Positions 1 through 12,582 of a DNA stretch of 64,000 nucleotides are shown here, in pieces. Under the pieces are notes generated by a model that was given only the letters and a program-made list of their open reading frames with translations, was not told where the DNA came from and made no database searches. Made by a program: the position numbers and the translations under genes. How positions within the stretch are numbered: position 1 is the first letter of the stretch; the number at the start of each line of letters is the position of its first letter. The stretch is from Branchiostoma floridae (taxonomy: Eukaryota > Chordata > Leptocardii > Amphioxiformes > Branchiostomatidae): the NCBI RefSeq assembly GCF_000003815.2, contig NC_049982.1, positions 18,653,534 to 18,717,533 of the forward strand. The letters run 5' to 3'.

Positions 1-3000
1 ATTTTGTTGATGACTTTGTCTTCAGATCCCGGCAGCATAGAGAAGCAGTGTCTACACCTGTGATACAGGAAATGGCAATGATTAGTGTATAGAGGAAATA
101 GAATATGCGTCCTGTCGATTGTCGTAGCCGTTTCTATTCTAATTGTACAACGTATGCAGAGTCATTTATTCAGCCTTATGCAAGGCTTAATCACAGTGAA
201 ATGAAACAAAAGGGCACAGTTGCAAAGTTATTTGGATCTATTATCTATGGCTTACCAAAATCTGCCTATGGCGTTTTCTTTTATGGGGTTTGTTGCAAAT
301 CAACAGGGATGTAAAGAATATAAACATACTTGAGTTTTGGCAGTTTGTTCCGCGTCTGTAGATCCTGCACCATGTCGTAAAACAGCGGCCAGTTCTCCGC
401 ACACGGCTGGCAACTGTGGAACATGGACAGATTTTAGTGTAGTGGGTTGAGGCTGGGACATGCATAATAGATACTGTAACGCATAGCTATATATATATAT
501 ATATATAGCTGATTGGAGATACTGTGCAATCATCATCATGATCGACCTTGATACATAACACGACACAATGACATTGATCTGAAATGTTATTCAGTACAAC
601 TGACATTACGAACTTCACGAACTGTAGGCTAGTTCTTCAATCTTCGAAAAAAAGTCACAATCACGTATCTCATCAGCGATGATTTGTGATGAAAACTGAA
701 AAGATAAAACGGTGTTGGAAGCCTTGTTAGAGTAGCACTAACCTGCATTTGAAGAAATACTGCCCTGCCAGCTTGTACTGCCTCTCCATGCGGGACTGAG
801 TGGTGTACAGCACGCTGTAGTTCAGGGTGATCTACAGAAAAAAAACTACTATTACTATCCGGTAGCATCTATGAGCATCTACAGGGGTGCTTAGCATTTA
901 TAACTTCAGGAGTCGCTATGTGTTTACATTCAAAATTATTTACATAATCTTGATACACGATGCAATTGAGAGTCTTTCTCGAAATAAAATTTTCCTTTTA
1001 AACCTATGTCACGAGGTGATATCGTGATCACTCTGTGATCACCCCTGGTGTGGGGAGTGTCACCCGAGTAATTGGGAGCAGATGTACAGGGGTTTGAGAA
1101 GGGACACGTATGAGGGTAGGGGATTCCAGCTAGAGACGCCGACAGGGTAGGACGTGCCCAGATTGTCCTGAATAAAGGTTATCATCTCCGCAACATCATG
1201 CCTCTGTCCTGATCGTTGACTTGACTCACTACCAGGCCACCGTGACATCTGGTAGTACGGCTGGGGTGAGTCAAGTTCAACGGACGGGACAGGGGCAACG
1301 AGAGGGACAAGGAGAGTCGAGCGAGTGACGGTGACCGAGGCGGGCGAGAGGAAGGAGGAGGGGAGGTGTCTAGAAAATACAGGCTGAGTGACCCCGAAAC
1401 TGAGAGAGGCGCCGGCCCGGAGTACCGAGTCCGCGGGGTTGACCAGCAAGGGACTCTGACAGAGCTCCGACCCGGAGTGCCTGCGGCAGTAACGACCTGT
1501 GGTAGCGGCAAAGAGAGCGGCAGTGGCCGGCCGGGCAAGGCTGGACAGCCACGCGGCGGGCGGGATGGTGACCGGAGAAAGAGCGGGCCCGAGCAGAGAG
1601 TCCATACAGAGAGAGACACAGGAGGAAGGTCGGTGGGCTCGCATAATATCATTGGCGCACCGTGCACACCGGCCTAGTTCTGTTGTTACTTACTTTGCTA
1701 AATGATATGTTGTATTACTTTTAGATTCTGTTATTTTGTAGGCGACCTAGTTAGATTTGTGACATTGACTCAGATGAGCGATCGGGAGTTTGTGATCATG
1801 AGCGGCCAGGAGTTTACTGGGGTCCAACGTTTCCCGACCAAATCTGGGTCAGGAGGGAGTAGAGAGAATTTTATGTGTTTTCAGTCTGAGTTATGGAATA
1901 GAGTAGAGTAGCTTTAGCTAGGTTATTTTCTATATAGGAATGGGACAGCAAAGCAAGTATTTTGTGACAAACCTTCGGCCACGCGCTGGGCGGCGAGCAT
2001 TGTGTGGACGTGGCGGAAGTCAGTGGGGGGCGTCACCAGACGGGTCTGTTTAGATGTTAGAGACAGATGATAGAATAGTTTTGATGGATAAAGATATATA
2101 TGTGGGTTAGTGTACAGTTGAACTTAATTTAGAAAGCGGGTGGGTCTGACAGTAAGTGGGGGGAGGGGCTGAAGCTGTAGTGTGTCCAGGAAAGCCATAC
2201 TTCGGCGGATTCTACCGGCTAGCGGGAAAATCCGGACACATGAAGGCCGGCAGCGGATAGGAGATATGGGTCTTTAATAATCCCCGGGGGTACGAATACA
2301 ATAGTAACATGTAGTGCGTTTTGATTTCAATCTCGTATGTTTCCATGGAAGGTCAGATATGTCCGGCGTTTCTTGTAGTTGTCGTTAAGTCTGTATACGG
2401 TATGTTGTGTTTATGTATTGAGGAGACGTAGAGTGTCGTAGAGGAGAGAGCAGAGGAGATGAGTTGAGACGTAGTTGAGGTGTCGAGGTTAGGAGACCGG
2501 TGTGTGTGCGTCAGTGATTGCTTTGCGTGTCCTGTCCGACCCAACCTCTACAGGTGAGATTCTACAGTCAACTCGGCGGACAACGATGTCCCGAGGGCCC
2601 GACGTCGTATAGGAGTCGTCGTCGTGGGAGCATCCAGCCGGGAGGCCTCTGTGGACAAGACAAGCCTCTTCCCGACGGGCAGAGGGGTTCCTGTCGTTTC
2701 CCTGTGGTTCCGGGACACACCCGGAAGTGCGCAAGCCGGCCGCCGAGGAGGAAGTTGGCGCGGGACACCTGGCAACCATTGATGAACTTTTGTTGTTGTA
2801 AATTGTTATGTTTTTGTTGTTGTTTTGTGAATGTCGGACTGTCGCTGACCTGTTGTTGATATGTACGAGTATGTCGTTGTTCTTTTACCTTTTTTTATTG
2901 TTATCACTTATCTAAATTTGTTGCATTGTAGAAGAATTGTTATGGAAAAAAAAGGGCGGTGATGATCTTCATGATAATATGTCCCGGTAATCAATAATTG

Positions 3001-6000
3001 ATAACAGCTGTCAACAATGTGGAAATTGTTTTAAAAATGAGGGGTGAGGTGTCACGAGGTGATATCGTGATCACTCTGTGATCACCCCTGGTGTGGGGAG
3101 TGTCACCCGGGTAATTGGGAGCAGATGTACAGGGGTTTGAGAAGGGACACGTATGAGGGTAGGGGATTCCAGCTAGAGACGCCGACACGGTAGGACGTGC
3201 CCAGATTGTCCTGAATAAAGGTTATCATCTCCGCAACATCATGCCTCTGTCCTGATCCTTGACTTGACTCACTACCATGCCACCGTTAGGACGTGCCCAG
3301 ATTGTCCTGAATAAAGGTTATCATCTCCGCAACATCATGCCTCTGTCCTGATCCTTGACTTGACTCACTACCATGCCACCGTGACACCTACGCTTACACA
3401 AATCAATATGGTGCACCACTAAGCCACAAATGATTAACATTTCGGATATAATATTTCTAGTATATTCGATCAGACATTTTTGCCCCCCAGCACCTATGGT
3501 TTCTACCGGACCTCCCAGTAGAGTAGGAAAGTTGTAGAAATCGGGCAAGAATACAAGGTATGTCTTGGAGAGCGGCCTCCGAGGCTAAGTTCCGCCACCA
3601 ATCAATTATAATGCATCAAATTTTGGCCCAGTCAACTAGATGAAGACACTACTGGGCACCGACCTCTTCCCCTTTAGCGACAGGTCTGATGGCCCGTGCG
3701 ACCAACACGTCCCCGTAGAAGTTCCTATTGATGACCGGGTCGCAGGAGTGGTTAAACATCCCCAGCATGGTGCAGTGGAGGGCGGACGCTACCTCCAGGT
3801 ACCGGCACCGGTCTGGGTCGCCTCGGTAGAACTCAAACTCAGAAACCTGCAGCAGGCATGGGACGAGATTTGTAGTAAGCTTCTTATTACAAATTCTTGC
3901 CCCGGAGTTAATACCGACGGCTATCTTAGGGATGTATTAAAAAGGGTATCCACATATTAAAAGCCATGCACAGACAGGCAGACAGACATACGCACACAGG
4001 CAGACAGACAGACGCACAATCACGCACAATCACTCACGCACTTGTAAACGCACGAAGGCACAATAAACACACACAGACACACACACACAAATACTGAAAA
4101 AAAAACAGACACACACACAAATCCAGTGCATTGTTTCGTCAAAGATTGTATGACTTTCCTCCGGGAAAATGTCTTCCCTCATGTGCGTTACAGGGTATCA
4201 TCTGCAGATGTCTCAACAGATGAGAAGCTACGAGCAACTGGTCTTCTTCAGCCACTTCCTGCGCGGGAACCAGGAAGACCCCGCCATTCTGTAATATTCT
4301 CAACAGAAAAATCGCCATGACCGTCCTACGAAATAAGTCACTCGGTTTACGTTCTAAAGAATGATTCTCCAAGTTGTAAACACTGTTGTAGTCATTTGTA
4401 TACACTCCCTCGTCATTTAGACCTGGAAAATCTTTGTAGTCTGTATTTCCAGAGTTTCTGTCTTGGGCGTTTTTTTCTGGTTCATTTACTTTTCTCGAAA
4501 TGTTGTCTTCCAGCGTCCGCTCGAATTCTTGAAGAAAGTGGAATCCTGTCCTGTTGACAAGTCGTAAGGCCAGGTGGCCCATCCCCCCTACACCAGAGGA
4601 GTGGATGAGTCCCAGGTACTGACACTCCACACCGTGGTACTGTGTCCATGCCAGGTCCGCACACTCGTGGCTACAGTATCTGGCGGTGCTGCACTGCTGA
4701 CAGGGGAGCGGGGCCGACACCCTTCTGTTTTTGATCATAAGAAGACAATACAAGATTAAACCACACATCACAATGAGTCTATCAGCAATCATAGTTAAAC
4801 GCATGACCTTTTCTGGACGACGCAAAGTCAAAGCAAACGACGGTAACAAAAGTCTGCTATTATGGTTTGTCTGTAGTAAACACAGCATTTCTTGAATTTT
4901 GCGTTTCAAACGTAAGTCACAAGAAATAGACTCTATAATCACGATAATAACAGACTCTGTCCCAACATATGAGATATGAGAACAAGCTAATATAATATGA
5001 CAAGAATAATACCAATGTGCCATAAAGGTTGAAGTTTATATGAACTTACATTAAGAGATTTAGAATGAAAAATCGTATATTTCTTGACAGGCCGCGTTTA
5101 GGGTTAAAATACTGTCAGAAAAAAAATGGCCGGTCAGAGAAAGTAACGATTTCCCCCTTTGACGTGTGCGTGTAGATTTCGGTGCACTCTCCGAGCAGAG
5201 GTTGATGGGTTAAATCATGACCTTTTCTTTATATGGCGTCGTTTTCTGACGACCCATAAGGAAAGGGTAACGATTTTCCCCATCAGTCTCTGCTTGTAAT
5301 TTGCGGTGCTTGACCTGCAGCAGTAGTCACAGTGCGTATCACCCTGCTCCGGTAACACGACAGATCCGTACGGCTTCTCCACGATCAACACGTCACCCAC
5401 ACGGATGTCCTGGGCGGCCACTGCGTGACGACCCCTCTGTTCGCTCTGCCTGTACGGTAAGACAATAGCTTTGTAGCGATTGTAACGATTAAGGTCTCTT
5501 TAATGTAAGAACGATCTTGATCGAGAAGTATGGTCATGGGTTTAACCTAGTACTAGTATATATCTTACCACAGCTTCTGTATCTGAAAGACTCTTTGATG
5601 TTTGTGCCTCAAGAGTAAAATAATGATGAAATCAAACAATGAGGTATATCTCATATCTGTTGTCTATACGTATGTAAATATTCTCCTCACCTTATTTCTA
5701 CAGCAGTAGAGAGGGAGGGAAACGTGCTGTTTGTTCCATAACTCACGGAAGGGATGTTAGTGGTTGAGGATGGATCAGCAGACTCCACAGACGATGGTGT
5801 TCTCTGCAATGCCGCTATTTGTTTATCAACCGTCGCTTTCCACGATTTCCGCTTCTTGCTGTTTAGCGAAGATTTCGTCACGTGTTCCTTAGCCGTTAGA
5901 AAACTTTGCAGGGCTTCTTCGTCTCTTCCAAGATTCCAAAGACATCGTCCTTTCCGTTCGTGCAGCTTGTATGTCAGCTCCTTTGGGTAGCCGTGGTGCA

Positions 6001-6484
6001 ATGCCAGATCAATGTCCTTCATGCTGAGGTCGTATTTCCCCAGACTGAACAGCACGGCGGACCTGTTGGCTAACGCAAGTGAAAATTCATTCCCATCATT
6101 CGTCGTGACGTCATTTTTGTCACACTGCGCGCGCCCGTGACTACTGCCGTTCATGTTACCATGGGCAACCGGGTGATTGACATTTGGATCAAACGGTGCC
6201 TTGAGAACACTTTCACTATACATCTGTAGAGCAGAGTCATAGTCCTTTTGACCAAACATTTTATTCCCAAATTCTCGAAGTTTTGTGGCCTCCATTGCTG
6301 ACTTTCCCTTGAACATGGGTTTGACCTTGATGTAGCTGTGAACGCTGGGGATGCTGAGGGCATATGAGACTCGTTGCTGATTGGTCGAAAGCTGCAGAAA
6401 GTCGGAAGACATTTCCTGTGTAGACCGCTGGAGATCTCCACATATCCGGTCGAAGAGAGCTTGAAAGTACGCCATTTTCTTCAT
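1..6484 (-). CDS. SMYD4: SMYD4-like MYND/SET protein-lysine methyltransferase, 3' end beyond window
   Basis: Seven exons can be joined in frame: 5691-6484, 5315-5449, 4178-4724, 3664-3846, 743-831, 330-413 and 57 to the left edge (about 629 codons visible). Exon 1 encodes the N-terminal TPR-like helices (around residues 68-100 and 133-205). Exon 2 begins the split SET domain (GRHAVAAQDIRVGD) and supplies the first MYND pair C305/C308. Exon 3 completes the MYND finger as C318-x2-C321-x5-C327-x3-C331-x8-H340-x3-C344. Exon 4 carries the SET signature NHSCDP (524-529). Exon 5 has ITLNYS and the post-SET FFKC, continued by CxxC pairs in exons 6 and 7. The order TPR-SET-MYND-SET is that of SMYD4, a presumed S-adenosylmethionine-dependent methyltransferase. 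Start chosen at the first Met of the open exon; a second Met lies three codons later. Odd points: the donor after exon 3 reads GAG|GGAAGA instead of GAG|GTAAGA, and the intron between exons 4 and 5 contains an LTR element. Confidence 0.9.
488..507. repeat. TA dinucleotide microsatellite
   Basis: Ten TA units in the intron between exons 5 and 6 of the SMYD4-like gene. Simple repeat, likely length-variable between haplotypes. Confidence 0.9.
1007..1247 (+). repeat. 5' LTR (241 bp)
   Basis: Starts TGTCACG, ends CGTGACA. A candidate polyadenylation signal AATAAA lies within CTGAATAAAGG near 1169-1174. Nearly identical to the 3' LTR apart from a few substitutions, which suggests a fairly recent insertion. 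Confidence 0.88.
3050..3386 (+). repeat. 3' LTR (337 bp) with internal 96-bp tandem duplication
   Basis: Same termini as the 5' LTR but 96 bp longer. The extra length is a perfect-period tandem copy of the 3' portion of the LTR: copy one begins TAGGACGTGCCC at 3191, copy two at 3287. The duplication includes the AATAAA polyadenylation signal, so this LTR has two. 241 + 96 equals 337 exactly. Confidence 0.88.
3965..4115. repeat. CAGA/CACA simple-sequence tract
   Basis: Degenerate CAGACAGG and CACACA repeats in the intron between exons 3 and 4 of the SMYD4-like gene, directly downstream (in transcription sense) of the unusual GG donor at 4177-4176. Confidence 0.8.
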
Positions 6485-8862
6485 ATAGGAGATAAAAGGT
6501 AAGTGTTAAGAAATACCAGTCTGAGAAGAATCAAATCACTTTATCTACCACCTTCCCGTTTACTTTGCAACTAACTCGGCAGCCTTTTTCTGTCTATAAT
6601 GTAATGATATATTAAGATTTAAATGTGTTTGGAGTTACCCAAGAAAGCGTATTGCTTAACCATCGTTGTTGTCGTCTTGAACGATTCTAAACGGAAATTG
6701 ATGTTACATTGTCTAGTACCCGTAGTGCCCTTAGATCACATCTGTATGAGGGCGTGGTTAGCAAACGCAGTGGACCTTCCGGTTCCACCTGACAGCGTGC
6801 GTAAACCCAGAAGCCAGCTCACATGACAGCCACTCACTGACCCGTCAAACAACAGTCAATAAATACGAGCTCTTCGGTCAACTAACCAACACCCATTAAA
6901 AACTAGGGCAAGCACGTTCGGTTAAAAAGAAGGCACGCCATTTCATTCAAATTTGTTGCTATGTCATACTATAGCGTCTACCGTGGAGTTAATATATGGA
7001 TTTGGATTACCATTTAAAGGGACGATCCATAACATGAAGAAACACGGCCCCACAGCCTAACACCAGACGTGAACAAATTTGGACTGTCCCCTCCACTGGA
7101 CGTGATATCTGAAATATGATCCTTCTGGTGTCTTTTGTACATTTGGTATCTACTGTATGCGGCGAAGTCTGGCGGTTGTGAAAAACGGCCTTCAAAAGTT
7201 TATCGAGCACTGTCAATGACAAAGGACCCACATTTTTCTGTTATTTTCATCATTTACAACCTCATGTCTCAAGACAACGTGACAGCCGTCACGTGACAGC
7301 AAGGTCAGAGATTATGACGAAATTCCACAGATAACCTGGGAATGTTGAACTGTAGGTTCAACTCTGCGATACTGTGTCTAACAATACATATATACGGATG
7401 CCGTGCAACAGCAGAATGTCACCTACCTTGTCTCCTTGTACCCTGGAATGACTAGAATACACGGTTTTATCTGCCGACAGTTTCTGATCTGACGCAGTTT
7501 CTTTTACACCATGCGTGTTCAATCAAAGCTGGGCGGCAACTGTCGTCTGTCACGAGGGTGTGTGGAGGGTTTTCTGCAATATTATTACAGGAACTGGGGA
7601 TTCCTATTCGGGGTCAAATCATAGTTGAGACAGTGCAGAATAATTCAAATATAACAAATTGTCGAATCGACAGTTAAATTAGGAAGAGGCGTCATGTTTT
7701 AGCCATACATGATGACATTTGGTGTGATTCTTTCTCCTGAAATACTCCCTCTTGCCCCCACGCGTTATTCTCACCCTACCATTTTTGGCCTTCGGGACCA
7801 AAGACTGAAAACAAACCTCCGTGCCTGGCATGCCTGCACGCAAGTGGACAAAACAACAACTGGCGACTGTTGGTTCTGACGTGACAGAAGCCACCCCTGG
7901 CTTTAGGCATGGAGAAGGCAATTTCTTAGTTCACATCTTTATTAGTGCACCGGCCACAAAGGAGGCGTTCGGCCGTGACATTGATCTTAAATCTATAGAT
8001 AGTTCAAAGCTTACAATCTAGAAATAAACTAGAGATAATATTATAAATAATCATCATAATTTGCTAATACATTTGTTTCTAACCAAAAGAAACATTGGTA
8101 TCGATGCTGATATAGGTCCTCTGGCATTTTAGATCATTTTAGGCCTTAGGGTGGAGTGTTATGCCCTGTAAGTTACTGGTTAGTAAATTGTAACATGATG
8201 ATACATGTGCATGACGATTAACAATCACCCCTTCTGGCTTATCTTAATCCTGATCATAAAAAAAGAATTACCAATTTCATATCTTAGTTGCTCCTGAAAG
8301 CACAATATAAGTTATAATGAGCGAAACGTGCGCCAATAGCTATCAATATTATTGGAATGGTTATTGATTAATTCAATTGCTATCATCAGAAAAAGGGACC
8401 GCTGAAATGAAACTGACCAGAATCACGCGAAGCCATATTTACGTATACATTAGTTACTATATAAACGTGAGAATTGTGCGGATGGTGTTTGCCTTGCATT
8501 TAATTTCGCGAAACATGATCCTCCCTCTGGTGGAAGGATTGCGCAACTACTATAGGGATCGTACCATTCATCACACGGGTATGTCTTATGATGGTATGAT
8601 GAAGAATCTTTACAAAATTAAAAGCCTCTGCCTGTACGAATATATAGAATAAGATGAAACTGCTGTTTTCGATAGATCACTACGCCAAGTTAGTGGTCCT
8701 TTATCTACTTTGCAAGATTGGATTCTAATCTTTTAGTAAAAATATTTAGTCCCCCTTATAAGTAGTCGTGTCGTCCAATATGGTGGTCCATGTGTTCTAT
8801 GTTTGTGAATGTCCGTAGAGCAGCAGCTTTTGTAACCCTTTCACCTGTTTATCCGTGATATA
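6485..8862. other. Intergenic DNA between divergent SMYD4-like and DNAJC24 genes
   Basis: About 2.4 kb that must hold the promoters of both divergent genes. Short open frames occur but none has recognisable domains or paired splice sites. No TATA box, tRNA or mobile element is evident to me. Confidence 0.6.
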
Positions 8863-11789
8863 ATGGGTACAGGTTCTACAGAAACGGTCCCAGACCTATA
8901 CTCTCTTCTACAAGTACAAAGGTGTGCTTCACATGACGAGCTGAAGCAGAGTTACCAACGGCTGGTTCTGAAGGTACGTGCCCCCCTCCCACCCCATATT
9001 GCAGCCAGTACTACTAGTAGGTACCCAATCTGAGTGAATTGTACTAGGTTCACCCTGTAGCCACCTCTTCCCAGTAATAGACATAATTTTCCAGTGCTAG
9101 ATCGTGCTTCTTACTCTAGTACTGTTATGAAATTTTGTTCCACTGTGCAGTTGTGTTCTGCTGGTACAGTGGATTTGGACATTTAAGAATTGTAACATTA
9201 GAATTTAGAAAATATTTCTATTTGTTACTGTGATACTTTGTAGACAGGGTACTAAGATCATACATTGTTGCTTGCAGTATCATCCAGACAAGATAGCCCG
9301 GCACCAGTCTCCTGAGGATCAGGCAGCAGCACAGGACATGTTTGTGGCCGTGGACAAAGCCTGGAAGACTTTGGGTGATCCAACTCTGAGGAAGGAGTAT
9401 GATGCAAAACTTAATGGTAGAGTTATTAGACATCATACCCCCTTTTCATATACTGTAATTCACTTTGTCTTCTCGGTACCAAACTTTCACGGTCTGAGAA
9501 AATTTAACTTCTCGTCGCGGCAAGTGCACATAAAAAAATTCTGTGAATTATTAGTTATCAGTAATGATAAGGTCTTGTTACAGTCGTCACTGCGAAAACC
9601 GTGAATATAACATTGAAAAAATCAGGAATTACAGTAACAGTATATTTTTGTGGTAACAGTAACAGTACTAGTAATGGTAAGATGAAATGAAATTGCTCAA
9701 TGTTGAAATACTAGTATGGCCTATGAATATCAATAACAGTCCCAGGGCTAGCCTTTAAACTACCCATTGGCTAGCTATTGTTGGGAAGACCTAGCAAAGG
9801 AAAAGAGAAGGCAATGGGAGATTCTTGATTCAACAATACCAATTCCCTGTGTAGACCCTGCATGTATTTTACCTTGTAGTGTATATAACATGTTTGTATA
9901 GTGAATCTTGCAGTTCAGCCTTTTGGCTGGAGTTTCATTCAATAAACCAGTCAGTAAACCAGTCTATAGTTGACTGGTAATGGGTTGGAAGCAATCATTT
10001 ATTTCAGAGGCATAATAACAGATGTAATTACATATCTACAGAGAAAACTATCAGCCAAGAGTTTCCAGTTGATGAAGAGATCACGCTAGCAGATATGGAT
10101 TATGATGAAGGTAGGATACCTTTGTCAGCTAGATTTAGTTTATTTTGTTGTAATGTATACAATGTGTCCAAGTAATTGCACCTCGTTCCTACTCTGAGCT
10201 TATGTTTGATAGCCAAAATACTTCACCATTGCAGGCCACCATAACTTTCAATTCTCTTCTGTCCATTGCCCAAGTATTGCATGGCAATGGACTTGATTGC
10301 ATGCTACAATGAATGCAAGTTGGTGAATTCCATCCTTTGTTTTAATACTTGCTTCCTTTGTAGGCTTTCACCAAGTTGGAAATGACCATACAATGTTAAG
10401 CCCCGGTCACAAGAATCGTACGATTGACTGCGATGGAGGTTTTATGCGCGGCATAAGCGCAGTACGTCGTAAGTCGGGGAAGAATCGGAAGCAATGGTTT
10501 AAATATATGAAGCCGTGGTCACAAGGATCGTAGTGCGTCGTACGATGAGGTCATTAGAGCGTATCTGCGTCAATCGCAGGTAAATCATAGTAAATTGGGG
10601 AGCGTCCTATGACGAAAATAGAGCTAAAATGGATTTTGAACATGTTCAAAATTTCGCTATCGTCGTAAGATTTTATTTGCCCCAAAAGCAGACTTCATTA
10701 CGGCAATTTTTGTCTACTGATGAGGTTATAGATTTATGAATTGTTAGCATGTTGTGATGGTTTCAGTTTTCCCTGATATTGTCGATATTGACGAAAAGGG
10801 AAAATATATCAGTCGCAACTGCCACAATCGCAACCAGAGAACAGCGCGCCACGCACAGGTGATGCAGACAATTGTTTGATCGCTGCATGCACGCAAGTTT
10901 ATAATTAGATCAAATCTCAGCTCTCGTCGGTCTTGGGTCAGTTTACCATAATCGTAATAACCATGGGGACAACTCAAACATAAAGGCAGGCTCTATGAGT
11001 CGGAAATATATATGATATAATGCTTATGATATGATTTTTGTATGATGGCATCTTTTTGTTGATAGCATATCATGATACAATCTTCGAAAGAGCCTGACAC
11101 GCAGAGCCGGCAAGCAGGCCAAGATAACCATACCAGTACTCACGCTTAATTTGAACTTTTCCTTGTAATAATCTTGTTGTCATGGTCTTTTTTAATTTAT
11201 TTTTAGTTAAAGATATTATAGGAAGGTATTCAACAGCTATGTCCACATTTTGTTGGTTAAAGAAGCACAAAAACGGCCAGACGGCTATACAGAAGAGACA
11301 CAAGTGAAAAATCGTACGACGCTGGAAAAATTTTGAACATCATCCGATGCTCTGCGATGGCTGATTTTGCTTACGATTTAGCTGCGATCCACTGTGATCA
11401 TCGTGCAATAGGCGTAATATGCCATCGCAAGGACGTCGTACGATTCTTGTGACCGGGGCTTAACTCCTAAAGGAAAGAGGGCTGGCATTTCAAAAGTTGA
11501 CCTATACCTTGCCCCCTTGCCATTGTGCTGATAAGCTATGGTTCCCAAGATCTGTCTATGGAACACATCCTAATGTATGACCTGTTATCTGTCTGTGTCT
11601 ATTCCAGGTGAAGGTGTGTACTCGTACCCTTGTCGCTGTGGTGATGACTACTCAGTGTGTGAGGATGAAGTAGAAGATGGGAGAGATGTTGTGATCTGTT
11701 GTAGTACCTGTAGTCTCAATGTGAGAGTACAGGGTGTGAGTAGTGCAGATGTGCAGGATGGTACACATCAACAGGAGGAAAGTAGATGA
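8863..11789 (+). CDS. DNAJC24: DPH4/DNAJC24, J-domain protein of diphthamide synthesis
   Basis: Four exons, 8863-8973, 9278-9416, 10042-10110 and 11608-11789, give 501 nt in frame (166 aa). Exons 1-2 encode a J domain beginning LYSLLQVQ with the diagnostic HPD motif at residues 39-41. Exon 3 carries the acidic linker FPVDEEITLADMDYDE that is typical of this family. Exon 4 encodes the CSL-type zinc finger: YPCRCG (C115, C117) and CCSTCSL (C138, C141). In eukaryotes DPH4 stimulates Hsp70-type ATPase activity and binds iron through the CSL domain, supporting the Dph1/Dph2 radical step of diphthamide formation on elongation factor 2. Length is close to vertebrate DNAJC24 (about 149 aa). The exon 3 acceptor was set at CTACAG (10036-10041) because an upstream CAG at 10016 breaks the frame. 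The last intron carries a DNA transposon. Confidence 0.93.
10396..11463. mobile_element. Non-autonomous DNA transposon with TTAA target site, in DNAJC24 intron 3
   Basis: Flanked on both sides by TTAA (10396-10399 and 11460-11463). Terminal inverted repeats are identical for 24 bp, beginning GCCCCGGTCACAAGAATCG, and keep partial similarity inward (TGCGATGG on both arms). A degenerate extra copy of the terminal motif lies internally near 10510 (GTGGTCACAAGGATCGTA), and the octamer-like GTCGTACGAT recurs near both ends. No transposase-like open frame is seen. TTAA duplication is characteristic of piggyBac and Kolobok elements; which of these applies is not decidable here. Confidence 0.85.
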
Positions 11790-12582
11790 CAACAAGTCAC
11801 AAAGAAAATGTAACTTATATATATATTAGGGTTACACAGGAAGAAAAACACTGCATATAATATATAAGATTCTTTGCTGTTGTTTTCTTTAAGAAAAGCT
11901 CAAAAAAAGAAGATGTTGCAAAGCGCAGATAATTTGAACTTGTATTTTATTACTTTTGAAATGGCTTGATACATTCATGCAACTGGTACAATGCCACAAA
12001 CAAAGAAGAAAGGTTACAGACAAATGTGCCCTTAGCAGTCAGACATTGATACACTAGAAGTCACTGGTACAATACAAGTTGGCACAATGTCCTAGTTTTC
12101 AATTTGATAAATATATGTACATGCAATCTTAGCTTAATTTAAGAACTCACAATTTTTATTTTGTATTTCACAATTGTCTAACTTCCAAATATATCTTAGC
12201 CTCTATCTACTACTACTGCTTTCTTGTCATTACTGTTTAAAATATACTCTTGAAATCTTCAAACCAGCAGCATTTACTCATTTCGGCTTAAAATACAAAA
12301 AATCATCTGTGGAGTACTTAATATGTATTTATGCACTACATCAAAATTCATGGTGCCTGATAGATTATAATGATACATAGACTATGTTTACAAAATGCAT
12401 ATTTCGTGTTCCACAAGTAAAACGAAAAGGTTTAACCTACTTAAAAGAAGATTTGGAATAAACAAACTTGTCTCATATGCTAAACACGTCTACAGCATTA
12501 GGATGGCAAGCAGGTACTTACTAAAGATGTCCTATGCTCACACCTGTCTGGTAGGTACTTGCTAAAGATATGGTCCGTATGC
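11790..12582. other. Convergent 3' region between DNAJC24 and the peroxidase gene
   Basis: AT-rich 3' untranslated and intergenic DNA. TTTATT (AATAAA on the minus strand) occurs near 11948 and 12156 and could end the peroxidase transcript. A roughly 40-bp imperfect tandem duplication (12511-12590) overlaps the peroxidase stop codon. Confidence 0.55.

Larger units (their letters stand above)
1007..3386 (+). mobile_element. Complete non-autonomous LTR retrotransposon (TRIM/LARD-like)
   Basis: Two near-identical direct LTRs (1007-1247 and 3050-3386) start TGTCACG and end CGTGACA. The 4-bp target duplication CCTA flanks the whole unit (1003-1006 and 3387-3390). A possible primer-binding site starting TGG lies 2 bp inside the 5' LTR (1250), and a purine-rich tract (3033-3049) abuts the 3' LTR, so the element reads on the plus strand. 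The 1.8-kb interior (1248-3049) has only short open frames in which I recognise no gag, protease, reverse transcriptase or integrase; it is therefore judged non-autonomous and dependent on a partner elsewhere. The interior is GC- and CpG-rich at 1320-1670. It sits antisense in an intron of the SMYD4-like gene. Superfamily is not determinable from what is visible. Confidence 0.85.

Noticed and set aside
1366-2859. Open frames inside the LTR element as gag/pol
   Set aside because: Short, overlapping on both strands, GC-driven and without zinc knuckle, protease or polymerase motifs.
3965-4115. CRISPR-like or satellite array
   Set aside because: It is an irregular CAGA/CACA microsatellite without spacers, and the genome is eukaryotic.
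10016-10041. Earlier acceptor TTTCAG for DNAJC24 exon 3
   Set aside because: It brings in-frame stops given the phase of exon 2; the CTACAG acceptor at 10041 keeps the frame.
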